This document shows positions 1 to 12,205 of a DNA stretch of 64,000 bases, piece by piece (the first letter of the stretch is position 1; each line of letters starts with the position of its first letter). Source of the stretch: Moringa oleifera (lineage: Eukaryota > Streptophyta > Magnoliopsida > Brassicales > Moringaceae). The notes beneath the pieces were generated by a model that saw nothing but the letters and a program-made list of their open reading frames with translations, was not told the origin of the DNA and ran no database searches. The stretch spans positions 2,671,001-2,735,000 of the forward strand of contig JAJFZO010000191.1 of NCBI GenBank assembly GCA_021397835.1. Reading direction: 5' to 3'. The translations under genes were made by a program, and so were the position numbers.

Positions 1-360
1 CCAACTTCTGCATCTTTTAAAATGAATACCTTGCAAATCTTCAGTATGTTCTTTCAATCGAGTTACTTTCTCACGTTCCGCCTTATCAACATTGGCTCAA
101 ACTGATGTGTGGCTCCAGGTTGTGACTATACCTAGTTAGGTTTAACACTTTTCTGTTGGCATTTAACATGGCTTCTTCCTGTTATGGTAAGTAATGAAAA
201 GTCTTACGTGCTTGGTCTTCTAATTGTTGTTGTTGTAGATTCCTAAAGTTTCAGGAATTTGCATGTGAAGTTATACCATTTAATGGACTCTTCTCTCCCA
301 TGGTTCTGTATCTATGGATATCAGCCATGATTGTAACTCTTGAAGCCATTTTCTATTCAG

Positions 361-2823
361 ATCCCTAGTAGAAGTGCTCGACGGAAAAAGGCCAAAAGGC
401 AATGGTTAAGAGAACAAGCTAAACTAGAAAAGAAAGAGGTATTATGTTTGATACAAAATTTGTGAAATCATTTTATGATCATGATTAATTTTTATGTTTG
501 ACGTAGATGCATGTTGAAAGAGATCCAAAATTTTATAAGTTCTATATTTCAAGTGGATGTGCTTACATGCCTTAGTTTGTGGCTAATCTACTTTGATTTG
601 GGGTTGCAAATGAATTTAGCTTTGTAGTTCAACTCTTATCTTTTGTTTTGTTATTAATTTTGTAGCTTCTGGAGGAGCAACTACTTGAAAAAGATAACCA
701 GCAATCATCTGGCAACCTTATTCCCAAACTCATTGAAGAACATCAACAAGCGGTTCAACTTAGCGATGTAGAGGATGACTTTGTTCCAGTAGAAGTTAGG
801 CCAGGACACATTCGCTTTGAGCCCTTCAGTAAAGGTCTGAAGCTCCCTCTCCCAATTTCATCCCAACCCCCACCCCACCCCCCCCGGCGGGTGTATGTTC
901 AATGTTATCGCAATCTATCTCATGTGTTTTGTTTTCTCATTCCTGTTGGTGCAGATCAAGCTGTTGAGAAAACCGAAATTCCAGTGGTATGATTTATTTA
1001 ATTTTAGATTTCTAATACTTGTCATTACTGTTGCTGCTATGTCTTTTGGAATTTTACTCCCATATGGGTGGTATGAGTTGGGCCGCATCACCTTTTATTC
1101 ACTGATAGTAATTCTCTAGACAAATACACTCAATTAACATTCTATTGTGGTGTAACATTTTTGTGGGAACTTTGGTGGACTCTTGTTTTATATCTATTCT
1201 GTATCTCCATCCATTACTGAAATAATGCCTGGAATTTTTCTAATAAACCTTATTGTAAAGCAATGTTGCTTCATTTTGGAAGGATCAGACAGTTGCATAA
1301 ACATATCATCAGTGTGAGTCAGTGATATGGTAATGTCCACCATGCTTTATATAGATGCATATGAGAATTGTGTTAGTCAGATGGATGTACTGGATAAACA
1401 GATGTATCAATCTTACAGGAGGCACAAAACTACAGAGTTTGATGAATAAGTTCTCCAAAATTTAATTTGCGTTATGTAGGTGGTGGTTCTGATTTGTTCA
1501 TGCTTCATTTGTCCTTGGTCCTGATTTTTGTGATGAGAAATTGTTTCTGTTCTGCTCATGCATTAGGGAACTTTCCAGTGGAACGGAATTAGTAGCAAGA
1601 AGAAGGGCCAAAAATGGGGCAAAGAGAAAACTACTTCTAAAAGGAATGATTATTCAAGTTTCAGTCAAGAGTGCTCCCAAATGCTGACTTCTGAAGTAGA
1701 AACATCTGTAAATGGTTGCCTGGACTATGACAAACTTCTACCGTATTCTGGATTGCCTAAGGTTTGTTTGCTTATTTTTTTCATGGTTGTTGTTGGTATG
1801 CACCATTTGATAAATGTATTCTTAGAGCAGATTAATGATAAACCTGTGGAACAGTGAATTAATACTTTGGACATCTGGTATATACTATTGTTTGGAGGTT
1901 GAAAATATAGTGTGTTCTCTTATGCTGCAGGAGGAAGATGTTATTGCATATCGACTGATTGAACTATCCTCATCTTGGACCCCTGAACTTTCCTCCTTCC
2001 GAGTACAGCTCTTTCTGCATTTAATTCATGCCTAATTCCCACTTGTTAATAAGGATATGACCATTTACAATGTTTTGCCTGCAGGTTGGGAAAATATTAT
2101 GGTACAACACTGATTCAAATAAGATTAGGCTGGTTCCAGTCCCAGAATATCCATTGGAGAAGAAGATGGGTGAAGAAGGATCTGAACTACAGCCAGATAC
2201 ATCTCTTTACAAGGAAGATGGAACTTTAGAGGTGTTCCCCTCTACTAGTTATTTTTCTTTGGCTGAGCTAGTGACATTAAAATTTGTTGTCTCTTCTTGC
2301 TTGCTAAAAGCTGATGAACAACATTCTTATACAGATAGATTTTTCATCGCTTGTTGACGTCCGAGTTGCGAAACATGGCAACTCAAATATTGCAAAGTCA
2401 GTAATTGACAAAGACAGTGAAGCTTGTGTGGCTGGTCAAGATGCAAAAGTTCTCAGGCCTAACAATAACAATGAAGAAGTGCATGCCCCGGAAAAAGGTA
2501 TCACTTTCATACTTTGAAGTTCCTTGCTTAGAAATAAGTTATTACTATGTTTACAACGGCAACGATATAATTAACTAAATTGAGATCTTATGATTTCTTT
2601 CCTTTCCATTCTTCTTGGTTGCTATATCTTTGCAGTAAATGGACGAGTAAATGTATGGGAAGAGATTAGCCAGGCCTTAAGTGCAAAAAAGGCAGAGCTA
2701 TCCAAGGCGGATGCTTGGAGTAAGAAAGAGAGTTCAGGCAGGAGCCCCTGGTCTTATAAGGCCTTGAGAGGCAGTGCACTGGGTCCAACTATGGCCCTTC
2801 TAAGAGCACAAAATGGAGTTTAA
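361..2823 (+). CDS. COIL: Coilin (Cajal body scaffold), 3' part only
   Basis: Coilin is the nuclear scaffold protein of Cajal bodies, where snRNPs and snoRNPs mature. The gene is cut by the left window edge; the N-terminal self-association domain lies outside or upstream. Readable exons are 361-438, 666-834, 955-986, 1567-1761, 1931-2002, 2085-2231, 2335-2497 and 2636-2823, all with GT-AG borders and continuous phase, ending at TGA. The first visible exon gives a basic stretch (SARRKKAKRQWLRE), then GHIRFEPF, FQWNGISSKKKGQKWGKEK, and a C-terminal Tudor-like region (SSWTPELSSFR, VGKILWYN, IRLVPVPEYP), the usual order in plant coilins. The family assignment rests on these motifs as I recall them; no alignment was run. 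In Arabidopsis coilin (At1g13030) lies beside eIF4B2, and here eIF4B is about 23 kb away on the same strand. Bases 1-360 look intronic and I could not place an exon there. Confidence 0.85.
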
Positions 2824-4437
2824 GGGACCCCATGAGCAATCTTTTCGCGGTGTGTTCAATTTTCGTGTCCTTTATGGTTTATAAACAGTGTGGAAATGAA
2901 TACAACAAACTCCATTATGGGCAAATGTTAAGCATGGGGCCTCTAGAAAGCTTTTGTATAGAACCTTGATCATTTTGACCTCTTAAATGATAAGAGTGGC
3001 TTGGCTGCCAAATGGTTGGGCAAATTTTGGATCTGTCAAATTGTTTAACTCTGTGTTCTCATATAAATCAAGTAATCCTGGATTAAATTGTTTCATTATT
3101 GTGTATTCATATAAATCAAGCAGTCCTGGAACTGCCATTCTCTCCCTCTGCAAGTCACATTCCTTGTGCTGCCATAGTGACTGCATAAATTCTTAGATTG
3201 GCTCTCTCTCTGGAAGGGTAAATCATACCAAATATAAGAATTTCACATTCTTTTGGCTCCGCAAGAACAGTGGATGAAAATCCTGAACTATGGAAATCAG
3301 GCACTTGATCTACAATTTGGTTTCATCTCATTAAGATCAAATATAAAAGTAAATGATCAGCAGCATTCATTCATGCACATCGATAGAAACTGGAAATGCT
3401 TAAAACTCATAATGCAACCTTTGCCTCTTACATGAGAACTTATCATAAGCTGCTTTCACAAGTGATGCAAGCATCTACCTCTTCCAAAGATCTCTCGGTT
3501 CATATTGCATGTTGCAGTACAAAATACATCAAACGAAAAGTTCTCATCTGAAGGAAACTGCAAACACTAAACCAACTTGTGTGGCATTTCATAATGATGC
3601 TAAGTATAAATCGGGGAATAACCCATAAATTTTGTGTGATATGAAGAAAGAAGGAATACTGCATTTGATTATAATGATTGCAAAGGCTACTGCAACATTC
3701 CCAGTTTTTCTAAAGAACAGTATTATCCTTAAACTCCACAAGGAATTCAAAAAATACCAGCAAATAAAGAAGCAACTTCTGCAGTTCCTTTGCTACCAAA
3801 GAAAGTACATCAAGGACATTCCTATAGACCCCTGCCACATTTGAATCAATATGTCAGTGAAAATAATAAGAAATTTGAAAGAAAGAGATAACTATCAAAC
3901 AGTGAACATGCATAAAGCTAGAGAAAGGATCTTCGCATTAGATAAAAGAGAACCAAAGGAACCAGAAGACGTGATGGACACCTCAGTATGCTGCAAAAAG
4001 GCTAGCGAGCTCAAGCCTACTCTAGCAATGAGAATACATCATAATTAGAATTCTAAATAGAGAACAAGGGCCTGCTATTCCAAATGAACCTTGGAGAAAG
4101 GTCAAGCATATTGTACCCCACAAAGGATATTTGGAGACAAATGATATCACCACTTGGATCCCTATAAAGTTCTCCATCACCCAATCATCCAGAATTTGAA
4201 GGGGATCAACAATTGGGCCAAAACTTTGAATAACCTAGAGAAGGATTACCCTCCATTGCTAATTTTGTAAAGCACTTGTTTGAACACAAAAAGAGAGTTC
4301 TTTTTTTTCTTTCCTTTTCTTCCGTAGGCTTAGCATTTCTTCTTCAAATTACAAGCTATACATCATTAATCCTCAAATTCCTAACCAAACACTGCCTAAT
4401 TTCAATATGATTAGTTCAAAAGGAGAACTAGAGTTAT
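2824..4437. other. Coilin 3' flank, no gene recognised
   Basis: This interval holds the probable coilin 3' UTR and intergenic DNA. I see no convincing coding region. An imperfect direct repeat of about 59 bp lies near 3040-3131, where the phrase catataaatcaag plus a following tcctgga occurs twice. The 3' end of the S21 gene transcribed leftward from 4860 must also fall here or just right of it, but its last exon could not be fixed. Confidence 0.4.
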
Positions 4438-4537
4438 TTAAGCTAAAAAACATTCCATTAAAAAGGAGATTAAAAAGTATAAAGCAAAATTTTGAAATGC
4501 AATTTTGATTGAAGAGCGGAGGACACCCAACAAGTAC

Positions 4538-4860
4538 CTGACTTTCTTGATGAGGATTGCTTTCAGCTTGCGGGCGAGGTCCTGGGACCGGATCTTACGC
4601 TCCAGATTCTTTCGCGCCAAAACCCTCTTCTCGGAGTTTTTGATGTGGTGAGTCTGCTCCCGCTTTATCAATCGCTCAATCCCGCTGGATTGCATCTTCC
4701 TCTGCATTAATGATAGCGCCTGCTCCAGGTTCCCATTCCTTACCTTCACGCGGATCCCTCTCCATTGTTGCACCTGGTTACAACGATCCCAACCCAGTGG
4801 GTTCATTCCCAGACTCACCCTATTCAAGAAGGCAGACACTCCCCTCGCTATTGAGTTCAT
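4538..4860 (-). CDS. Ribosomal protein S21 family (bS21m-like), exon 1
   Basis: This is a small-subunit ribosomal protein of the bS21 family, probably of the mitochondrial ribosome. The leftward frame starts at ATG 4860 (MNSIARGVSAFLNR), an Arg-rich start compatible with a mitochondrial presequence. It continues through the bS21 core: IRVKVRNGNLEQALSLMQRK, then SSGIERLIKREQTHH and the basic helix SEKRVLARKNLERKIRSQ. The exon ends in AG|GTAC at 4538 after KAILIKKV, at phase 2, so a short final exon is expected further left; I did not find it with confidence. Reading through the donor would add a hydrophobic tail (ALYFLISFLMECFLA) that does not belong to the family. Arabidopsis At3g26360 is the matching S21-family gene and also sits next to an O-fucosyltransferase gene (At3g26370), as here. 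The leader carries a telo-box (4900-4908), common in plant ribosomal-protein genes. Confidence 0.8.
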
Positions 4861-5219
4861 TCCTAGGTTTCCTTGATCCGTTGTTCGCCTTTTTCTTTGT
4901 TAGGGTTTCGTCCTCGGACGACAGTGGGTTTATCTAATCAGTGATTACTGTCGCTGATACCCTCCTCATCAACGAGACACTGCAAAATGACGGCGTGTTA
5001 TGTTGAGACGGGCTGGTTTGTTAAATGACTGTGATGCCCCCCTGTATTCTTGTAATTTCGCATTTGCCAGCTTTTTAAGATCTGATTAGGGATCAGCTGC
5101 CTGGACCGTGAAAAACCAACTCTACAACACTATCACGAGTGAAACTAACACACTTAGGACAAGAGCGAGGAGCCCAATTAGAGGGTGAGAAGCTGGCTAC
5201 TTACAGTCCAAAGCGAGCC
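4861..5219. promoter_or_regulatory. Divergent promoter, S21 / O-fucosyltransferase
   Basis: Only 359 bp separate the two divergent start codons, so both genes must share this control region. On the minus strand it contains a telo-box (AAACCCTAA, 4900-4908) in the S21 leader, and a site-II-like TGGGCT (plus-strand AGCCCA, 5171-5176). The combination of telo-box and site II is typical of plant ribosomal-protein and organelle-biogenesis promoters. No clear TATA box was seen. Confidence 0.5.
4900..4908 (-). promoter_or_regulatory. Telo-box in S21 leader
   Basis: The motif AAACCCTAA reads leftward 40 bp upstream of the S21 ATG. Telo-boxes near the transcription start of plant ribosomal-protein genes coordinate their expression with growth; its role here is inferred from position only. 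Confidence 0.5.
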
Positions 5220-8200
5220 ATGGCGGAGCTGAGGCACTCGAGCTCGCTCGGGAGCCGAGCCTCCTCCTCCCCCTTGCGCGATGATGACTCTACCTCACCT
5301 CACGTTCACGATCGCCTCACGGATGGCGGCGCCAGCGACGACGATGACCGCCCCCGTCATCCCTTTAGAGATCGCGACCGTCCATTCTGGTCCTACCTCC
5401 ACTCTCTATTCCCCTTCTTTAGTGACGATCCTAGGGTTTCTCCACAAAACAACCGGAGTTCGTTTCTCTTGCTGTTTTTCGTTGCTCTCGCTGGCTTGAT
5501 CTCCGTTTTCTCGATCGTAAATCGATTGGTGAGTCCTTTTTTTCCTATTCATACCTTGTCTCGAGATTAGGATTGTTTGCCATAAATCAGAAGAGAACCT
5601 AAGAAAACTGTATGGAAAAAATTTTAGTTGAATTTGATTATGTTCGGCCAATTGAAATTTTCAGCTGCTGATGTGGGATTTGCAATCAGTTTGCCAATGT
5701 GGATTCATTGCATCTCTTTATTTTTGATTTTTCTCACTTTCGGAGTGATTTCAAATAATTCACTGTTACTGTTTTGGATTGGTGAAGCAGCAGAAATAAT
5801 CCAGTTCTTAGTGTAAATCGAACTGTTTCATTCAGTGAATTGGTGTTACAGTTTCATGGTTCTTGTGGTAAAAAAGACTTCTGAGTTAGTGATGGTGTAA
5901 TGAGGGACCTAAAGTGTCAGTAATTATGGTAATTGTGAGGAGAATTGCTCCATTTATGGAATTCTGTGGCATGAGATCATGTCCTATAGACATGTAACAA
6001 GGGAGGTTTTGTCCTAATTTTCTTTTCTATTAGCATATTAATGGCTTTTTGTTGACCACCATGGATTAATTTGCTGGGTAGATTGTAGTTGCTGATCAGA
6101 TTCAGGGCATTGTCAAATCTTAGTTCATCCTGTGAATACAGTCTTAGCCTAATTCATGCAATCATTTACTTGGAAACAAGAGTCATGCATGTTGCTCGAG
6201 TTGGTAGTAATGGTTTTTACTTTCAAGAAATAGGACAAAATATACTTAATAGATATCCATAGATATGTTGTTGTCATTCTGACTTTAACTACTAATGGCA
6301 TGTGGATTTCATTGTAGAACTCCCCATATCTGTGTAAGAAGGATGGCATTGTTCTTCACTGCCCCTATGTAAGTTTTTATTTCTGGTTCCAAGGGCCATC
6401 TTAGTTCATTGTGTTTTTACAACTTATATCATCTTTGTTTTTCTTTCCTTATTTCTAGGTCAAGGAGTCTCCTTCTCTCTGGGAGAATCCTTTGTCTGCA
6501 ACTACCTCTTGGAAGCCTTGTGCTGAACGCCGTGATGGTGGAATATCAGGTGATTTTGGGATTTGGTCATATAGTAAATTATGTTACCTGTTTGTAAGTT
6601 GTGCTTGCAATGTTTTGTGGTTAAAATGCTCCAAATTTTTACTTATAGGTAGATTATGGGTATTCAGAAAGAAATCTAGGTCCTTTATGCTCCAGCTTTG
6701 CCTAATTTTCTTGCAATTAATGATATTGCTAATCCTTCTGAGATCTGCTGTTCTTTTTATTGTCAAAGACACATTATTTCATCTGTTTTAATATTTCATG
6801 GATGACATGAGTCACTACAGAAGCCTGTTTCTCTTCAGTGCTTTGCAGTTTGCATTTTTAGTTATCTTAAGATTATGTAAACATGGTAGCATTTTCGAGG
6901 AAGTAAATAGTTTGTAACTTCCTTCTTCACACCTTTAACTTGTGTCTGGATGGAACAAGGTATGAAGAGAAGTTTACGAACTTAATTATGTAATCTTAGC
7001 ATGTCTTATTCTTGTGTGGACCATGAATATGCTTGAAATAAAGAATTAGCAGTTTTTAGTTTTGTGTTGTAAATTCATCAACATTCAGTTTCTAACTTAT
7101 TTTTATATGTTGACAGTGATTAAAAAAAAAACTTATTTTGATACGATTGCATTAGCAGTCATGCTTTCTATCTTCAAGTTATAGCTTTGGTGCATTTTGC
7201 TTGTTTTATTACATTTAGCTTGTTAACTTTTCTAAACTTTATGCAGGTCTACCTCCTGAGAATGAAACGAGTGGTTACATATTTATACATGCTGAGGGTG
7301 GTCTGAATCAGCAAAGAATTGCTGTATGGATCTCTTCTGCCAAATCATAGCCTGATTGAGAAAGTTCTCTGCATTCAATTTTAAATCTATGAAGATGTCT
7401 GTTTGTCATTTGTTATCCCTCTCTTCTTTCGCCTGTTGCATGTTCCATGGTCCTTGATATACACGCTTTGGGGAGTTTTAAATTGTTTGCGCATTCAACC
7501 TTGAGGAGTTTAACCTGCTGGCAAGCAAGCGTCGACTTATACGCTTGGTGCAGGGTTTGAATCCCTTCATGGTCATTGGAGGTTTTCTTGGTCATGAACT
7601 TCAGGGTCCTTATATGCTAGTTGGATTTCCCAACCTGCCCTCGGTTATAAAAAAAGAAAAAGAAAGAAATTGTTTTCACATTCAAATTGTGAGGGGCCTC
7701 ATTGGACTCTGAGCGGTCTCTTTGTGACTTTTGGTGATTGACAGCATTTGTGGGGTTCAAGTGTGTGCTTGTTATGATTAGCTACTTTCATGTTTAACTG
7801 ATGTGGAATGGCATAAGTTTGGATAATCTAATCTTTATGTTGTTTTAAATCAGACATTGGCTATAAAATGGAGATCTTCGGATTTATTTTCTCAACATTT
7901 GGGGAAGATTCTCTTGCAAATAGTTGCCATATGCACTTGATAACGTTCTCTTGAAGGGCAAAATGTGAACTAGAGTTTACTGCATTGATGCAGAAGAAGT
8001 TTTTTTTTTTCCTTTTAAAGTGCTCATAATTTCAATTGAATTTGGTAATTCATGATGGATGGCTGTGCAAGGTATACCGTAAGAATCTACAAGGTAAAGA
8101 GGTTTCTGGGAGTTATTTTTTCCTGCCTGGTTGATATCTGGTTGTGTTAATTTCTTGGTGCTAGCTTCTTTATCTTGTGTCTTTACATTTTTTTCATCAT

Positions 8201-11147
8201 CTTTCTTTTTATGGGCTTCTGTTGGAATGATCTTGAATACTTTCGTGATGCAGTATTCTTTCATGGCTTGCAGATATGTAACGCAGTGGCTGTGGCCAAA
8301 ATAATGAATGCCACCCTTATTTTGCCAGTGTTAAAGCAGGACCAGATTTGGAAGGACCAAACGTGAGATGTCGTGACTGACATTCTTATATGTACCATAA
8401 TTCTTGCTGGCATAATTGCACACTGACTAAATAGTATAAATGAATGTGAGGCTTGTCATTTTTTGATTTTGGGCCTTCCATTCTCAATATTTAGCACGAT
8501 ATGATTGCTTTTTATTTCATATCTTTTTTGCTCCTTTGTTGACTATGAAGATTGAAACTTATACTTCTTTTAGTCGACAATTTCACATCTTTAGTGACAG
8601 AAAAAGTCTACTCAAAATAAAAGAAGACTGAGAAAGCCAGTGTTGATGGTGAACTATCATGCTTAAATTTAGACTGGACTTACATAATTGTTCCTGGAGA
8701 TTTCCATCCTTTTTATCTCTTGGTCCACTCATCAGTTTGCCTTAACTTTATTTTGGGAAGTTGCCTAGTTTTGTATAAAACATCATCATTAACGACTATT
8801 TTGCCTATTTTCGCTTAGTACTGTTTTTAACTGTCATTGACTACCTTCTAGTTTGATGCCAGTCGTCCAATATATTAGTATACTTTTATAACTTCATTTG
8901 CAATCATGTTATCTGATTTTAGAGATACCAGACCATCCTCTTGTTTACAATATTTGTAAAATGTCTGCAGGAAATTTGAAGACATTTTTGATGTTGATCA
9001 TTTCATTGATTACTTGAAGGATGATGTGAGAATTGTCCGTGATATACCTAATTGGTTCACTGACAAGTCAGAGTTGTTTACAAGTATAAGGTGTGGTTTT
9101 CAATTGTTTGTCTTTATGAAGTACTCTTATGAACTCACATTGTGGAAGGAAAGTTGATGACAATCCCAGTGTTGGACCTGCACTGGGAGTGTTACCTAAA
9201 CTGTTTTTGACTGTTCTGAGATCTTTGCTGTGTGCTCCCAGTTTATTGTTGGCGTTAGTTTGGTAGACGTCTATATGAAACTTTCTGTTGTTAAAATACT
9301 GCTCAAGATATTGAGGACTAATGGATAAATTTTTCTTTGAATTATAGTTCAATTGACTTTGCCTCAACTGGCATTGTTTTGACAATTGGAATTTGTGTTG
9401 TGTACTCCAGACGAACAGTGAAAAATATTCCAAAGTATGCACCAGCTCAATTCTACATTGACAATGTATTGCCCAGGATAAAGGAGAAGAAGATAATGGC
9501 CCTGAAACCTTTTGTTGATCGGTTAGGGTCAGTCATGCATATTATAGACCTAATTGCCACTCTTTTCAAAATTTTGCTTTTAGTTGAGAGGAACTGACTT
9601 CAACAATTGACATCTTTCCTTGTTGCTTTTGGTGTTTGGTTCAGATATGATAATGTTCCTCCAGAAATCAATAGGCTAAGGTGCCGGGTAAATTACCATG
9701 CTCTTAAATTTCTTCCTGAGATAGAACAAATGGCTGATTTACTGGTATCAAGGATGAGAAACCGCACAGGAAGTTTAAACCCATACATGTATGTCAAATT
9801 TGTGCTTAAAGTTTTCTGAGCCATGTTTTTGTTTCTGTTATTTGAACTCCAAAACTAACTCTTCTCCCAAACAGGGCTCTTCATCTTAGATTTGAGAAGG
9901 GTATGGTAGGCCTTTCCTTTTGTGATTTTGTGGGGACAAGGGAGGAGAAAGCTAGAATGGCAGAATACAGAAAGAAGGAATGGCCTCGACGATACAAGGT
10001 TACCTATAATAAAATCAATATCCTTTTTCTGGTTTCAGTGTAAACTTTAAACAAACATGAATGATGCTTATTATCTTTCGGTGGCCGGGCATGCAGAATG
10101 GTTCCCATCTCTGGCAACTGGCCCTGCAGAAGCGTAAGGAAGGCCGGTGCCCTCTTGAGCCAGGGGAAGTAGCTGTCATTCTTCGGGCAATGGGTTATCC
10201 AAAGGAGACACAGATCTACGTCGCATCTGGTCAGGTGTATGGTGGACAAAATCGGATGGCACCACTAAAGAACATGTTCCCCAATTTGGTAAGAGCATTG
10301 AATCAACTGTCATGTAGTACTTTAACTTTGTTTGATGAATTGTGGGCAATGGCTGATAAATGTTGATTTTCTTCTCTCTAGATGCTTTTAATCTTGTTGT
10401 TCGAAATCATAATAACCTCTTCTAAATTCTGGTAGTTCAGCGCGCTGCCTGCTTCTGATAATGTTTGTAGCAAAGAATGGCATGTCCATCTTCTATTGCT
10501 CTCAATTTCACAACCACCACAATTACATAAATGCTTCAAAAATTTAAAAAGGAAGAAAGAGAAGAAAGAGAGACATTTGCTTAAATATGCGTTAATCTAC
10601 TTGCATAAATACATGCATATATGGGTGTATACTAATCGATATAAGGATGTTTAAAACCATCATTCTATCATTCTCATTCAGTAGCCTGTACTTGATATCA
10701 GGGAAAATTTTGGATACTTAGAATATGTTGAATAAGTAATTTTCTATCAAAAAAGGGTTTCCCAGTTTCCACATGTTTTCATAACAGGTCACTAAGGAGG
10801 AGTTGGCAAGCAAAGAGGAATTGGCAGTTTTCAGGAAGCATGTAACAAGCTTGGCCGCCCTTGATTTCTTGGTCTGCTTGAAGTCTGATGTGTTTGTGAT
10901 GACTCATGGAGGCAACTTCGCAAAATTGATCATTGGGGCACGAAGGTACATGGGCCATCGGCAAAAATCCATAAAACCAGACAAAGGGCTTATGTCCAAG
11001 TCTTTTGGGGATCCCTACATGGGGTGGGCCACTTTTGTGGAGGATGTAGTTGTCACGCACCAAACAAGAACTGGATTGCCTGAGGAAACCTTCCCTAACT
11101 ACGACCTCTGGGAGAATCCTCTGACTCCTTGCATGTGTAAAGCCTGA
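5220..11147 (+). CDS. O-fucosyltransferase family protein (GT106/PF10250 type)
   Basis: This is a Golgi-type putative O-fucosyltransferase of the large plant family formerly called DUF246. Eleven coding exons join in phase to 557 aa: 5220-5528, 6318-6368, 6459-6549, 7247-7323, 8274-8362, 8971-9090, 9411-9527, 9645-9788, 9875-9998, 10097-10288 and 10788-11147. Exon 1 encodes an acidic cytosolic tail (SDDDDRPRHPF) and one membrane anchor at about residues 80-100 (FLLLFFVALAGLISVFSIV), hence type II topology. Hallmarks follow: ICNAVAVAKIMNATLILP, the conserved ALHLRFEKGM with Arg338, YVASGQVYGG, and a C-terminal HGGNFAKLIIGARRYMGH. Length and order fit the family. The acceptor substrate is unknown; some relatives act on pectin (RRT-type) or on proteins such as DELLA (SPY-type). 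The likely Arabidopsis counterpart is At3g26370. It is divergent from S21 and followed by APSE, as in Arabidopsis. Confidence 0.92.
7485..7670 (+). mobile_element. Possible SINE in O-fucosyltransferase intron 4
   Basis: Inside the intron 7324-8273 a segment contains a Pol III B-box-like sequence (GGTTTGAATCCC, about 7554) and ends near 7655 in CCCTCGGTTATAAAAAAAG, followed by an A-rich tail. A tRNA-like B box, a short body and a TTATAAAA-type tail are the layout of plant tRNA-derived SINEs. No target-site duplication was established and the A box is weak. Confidence 0.3.
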
Positions 11148-12205
11148 TAGCTTGGTTGTCTTTTTGTAAGTCTACCCTGATTTGTTCTGAGGATTGTTGC
11201 TGGGAAGAGCCAGCGCATCATCATTTGGAAATGCAAATTCTTTTACAGAGAAAGCTGTAAGGGAGGAAATTCAACAGTGACTAACCCAATTTAGGTATCA
11301 AAGTTGAGGCTTATCATAGAGCTCAGTGATAGTGGCCTGTAGGCAGCGAGATTTGAATGATGTCATGCTCGGGCTCTCTTCTCTCTTCTAGTGACCATTT
11401 GTTGTATTCTTGTTGCAGAGAATCTCGGCAATTTTGTCTCAAGTACAATGGATACTATTAGCTACATTCCATTGAACACCTGTTAACTTTTGTATCATTT
11501 GAAATCATGTAAAAATATTAGTGAAACCTGCAAGATGTTTGTTATTTACCCACGTGTTGCCTCTTCCTCTGCACACTAGCCATTGAGAATCTAGAAATAA
11601 CAGGGTTGTAGGTCTTCAGCTGCTTTAAGATATTTCTCTCTGAGGCTATAAAATTTTTGTATTTGAATGTTAGCAAATCCAGGGTTCGATCCCCTTGGGC
11701 TTGTAAGGAGTTGGGTTGGAGCGGAAGATATGCCACTGTCACTTCAGAGTTCCGCCCACTATTTTTATGCGATAATAGTTTACGTTTTATAAATGGTGAT
11801 CTTACCCACAATCCCTTGTAGGTGTTTGCCTCAGTTTAGTCTTTGTTTAAGTTTTATTCTATTGTTGTACGAGGAGCATGACCATGGATTGTTGTAAGGC
11901 TCATCAACCGAAATTAAAATGGAAACTCGAGCCTGTGGCCCACGATGAATGACATGGATAACTCGGACAAGCACACGTGGTCGTTGTTATCCATCGGACA
12001 ACAGAGATAACTCAGACAAGGACAAGTCACTGTTGTTGTTCACCGGCAGAGAAACCAGATTGCAAAACCAGCGCATTTGATGTCAGCAACTTACTGCTGT
12101 TAAGCTTCAGTCAGTCTTTTTCTTCTTCTTTTTTTTCCGCAATTCAATAGGTGTAGCCTATCGCATCTGGTCTCAGCATTGGGAACGGTAACACCCGCAG
12201 TATCC
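11148..12205. other. Spacer between O-fucosyltransferase and APSE
   Basis: The first 350 bp look like the 3' UTR of the upstream gene. Around 11684 a sequence GGGTTCGATCCCC resembles a tRNA T-arm or SINE B box, but no cloverleaf can be built around it. Bases 11957-12045 hold an imperfect direct repeat about 48 bp apart (ATAACTC-G/A-GACAAG twice); the first copy includes CACACGTGG. The remainder is the probable promoter and leader of APSE. Confidence 0.4.

Noticed and set aside
11640..11720. Possible tRNA around GGGTTCGATCCCC
   Set aside because: No acceptor, D or anticodon arms can be formed; at most a SINE B box.
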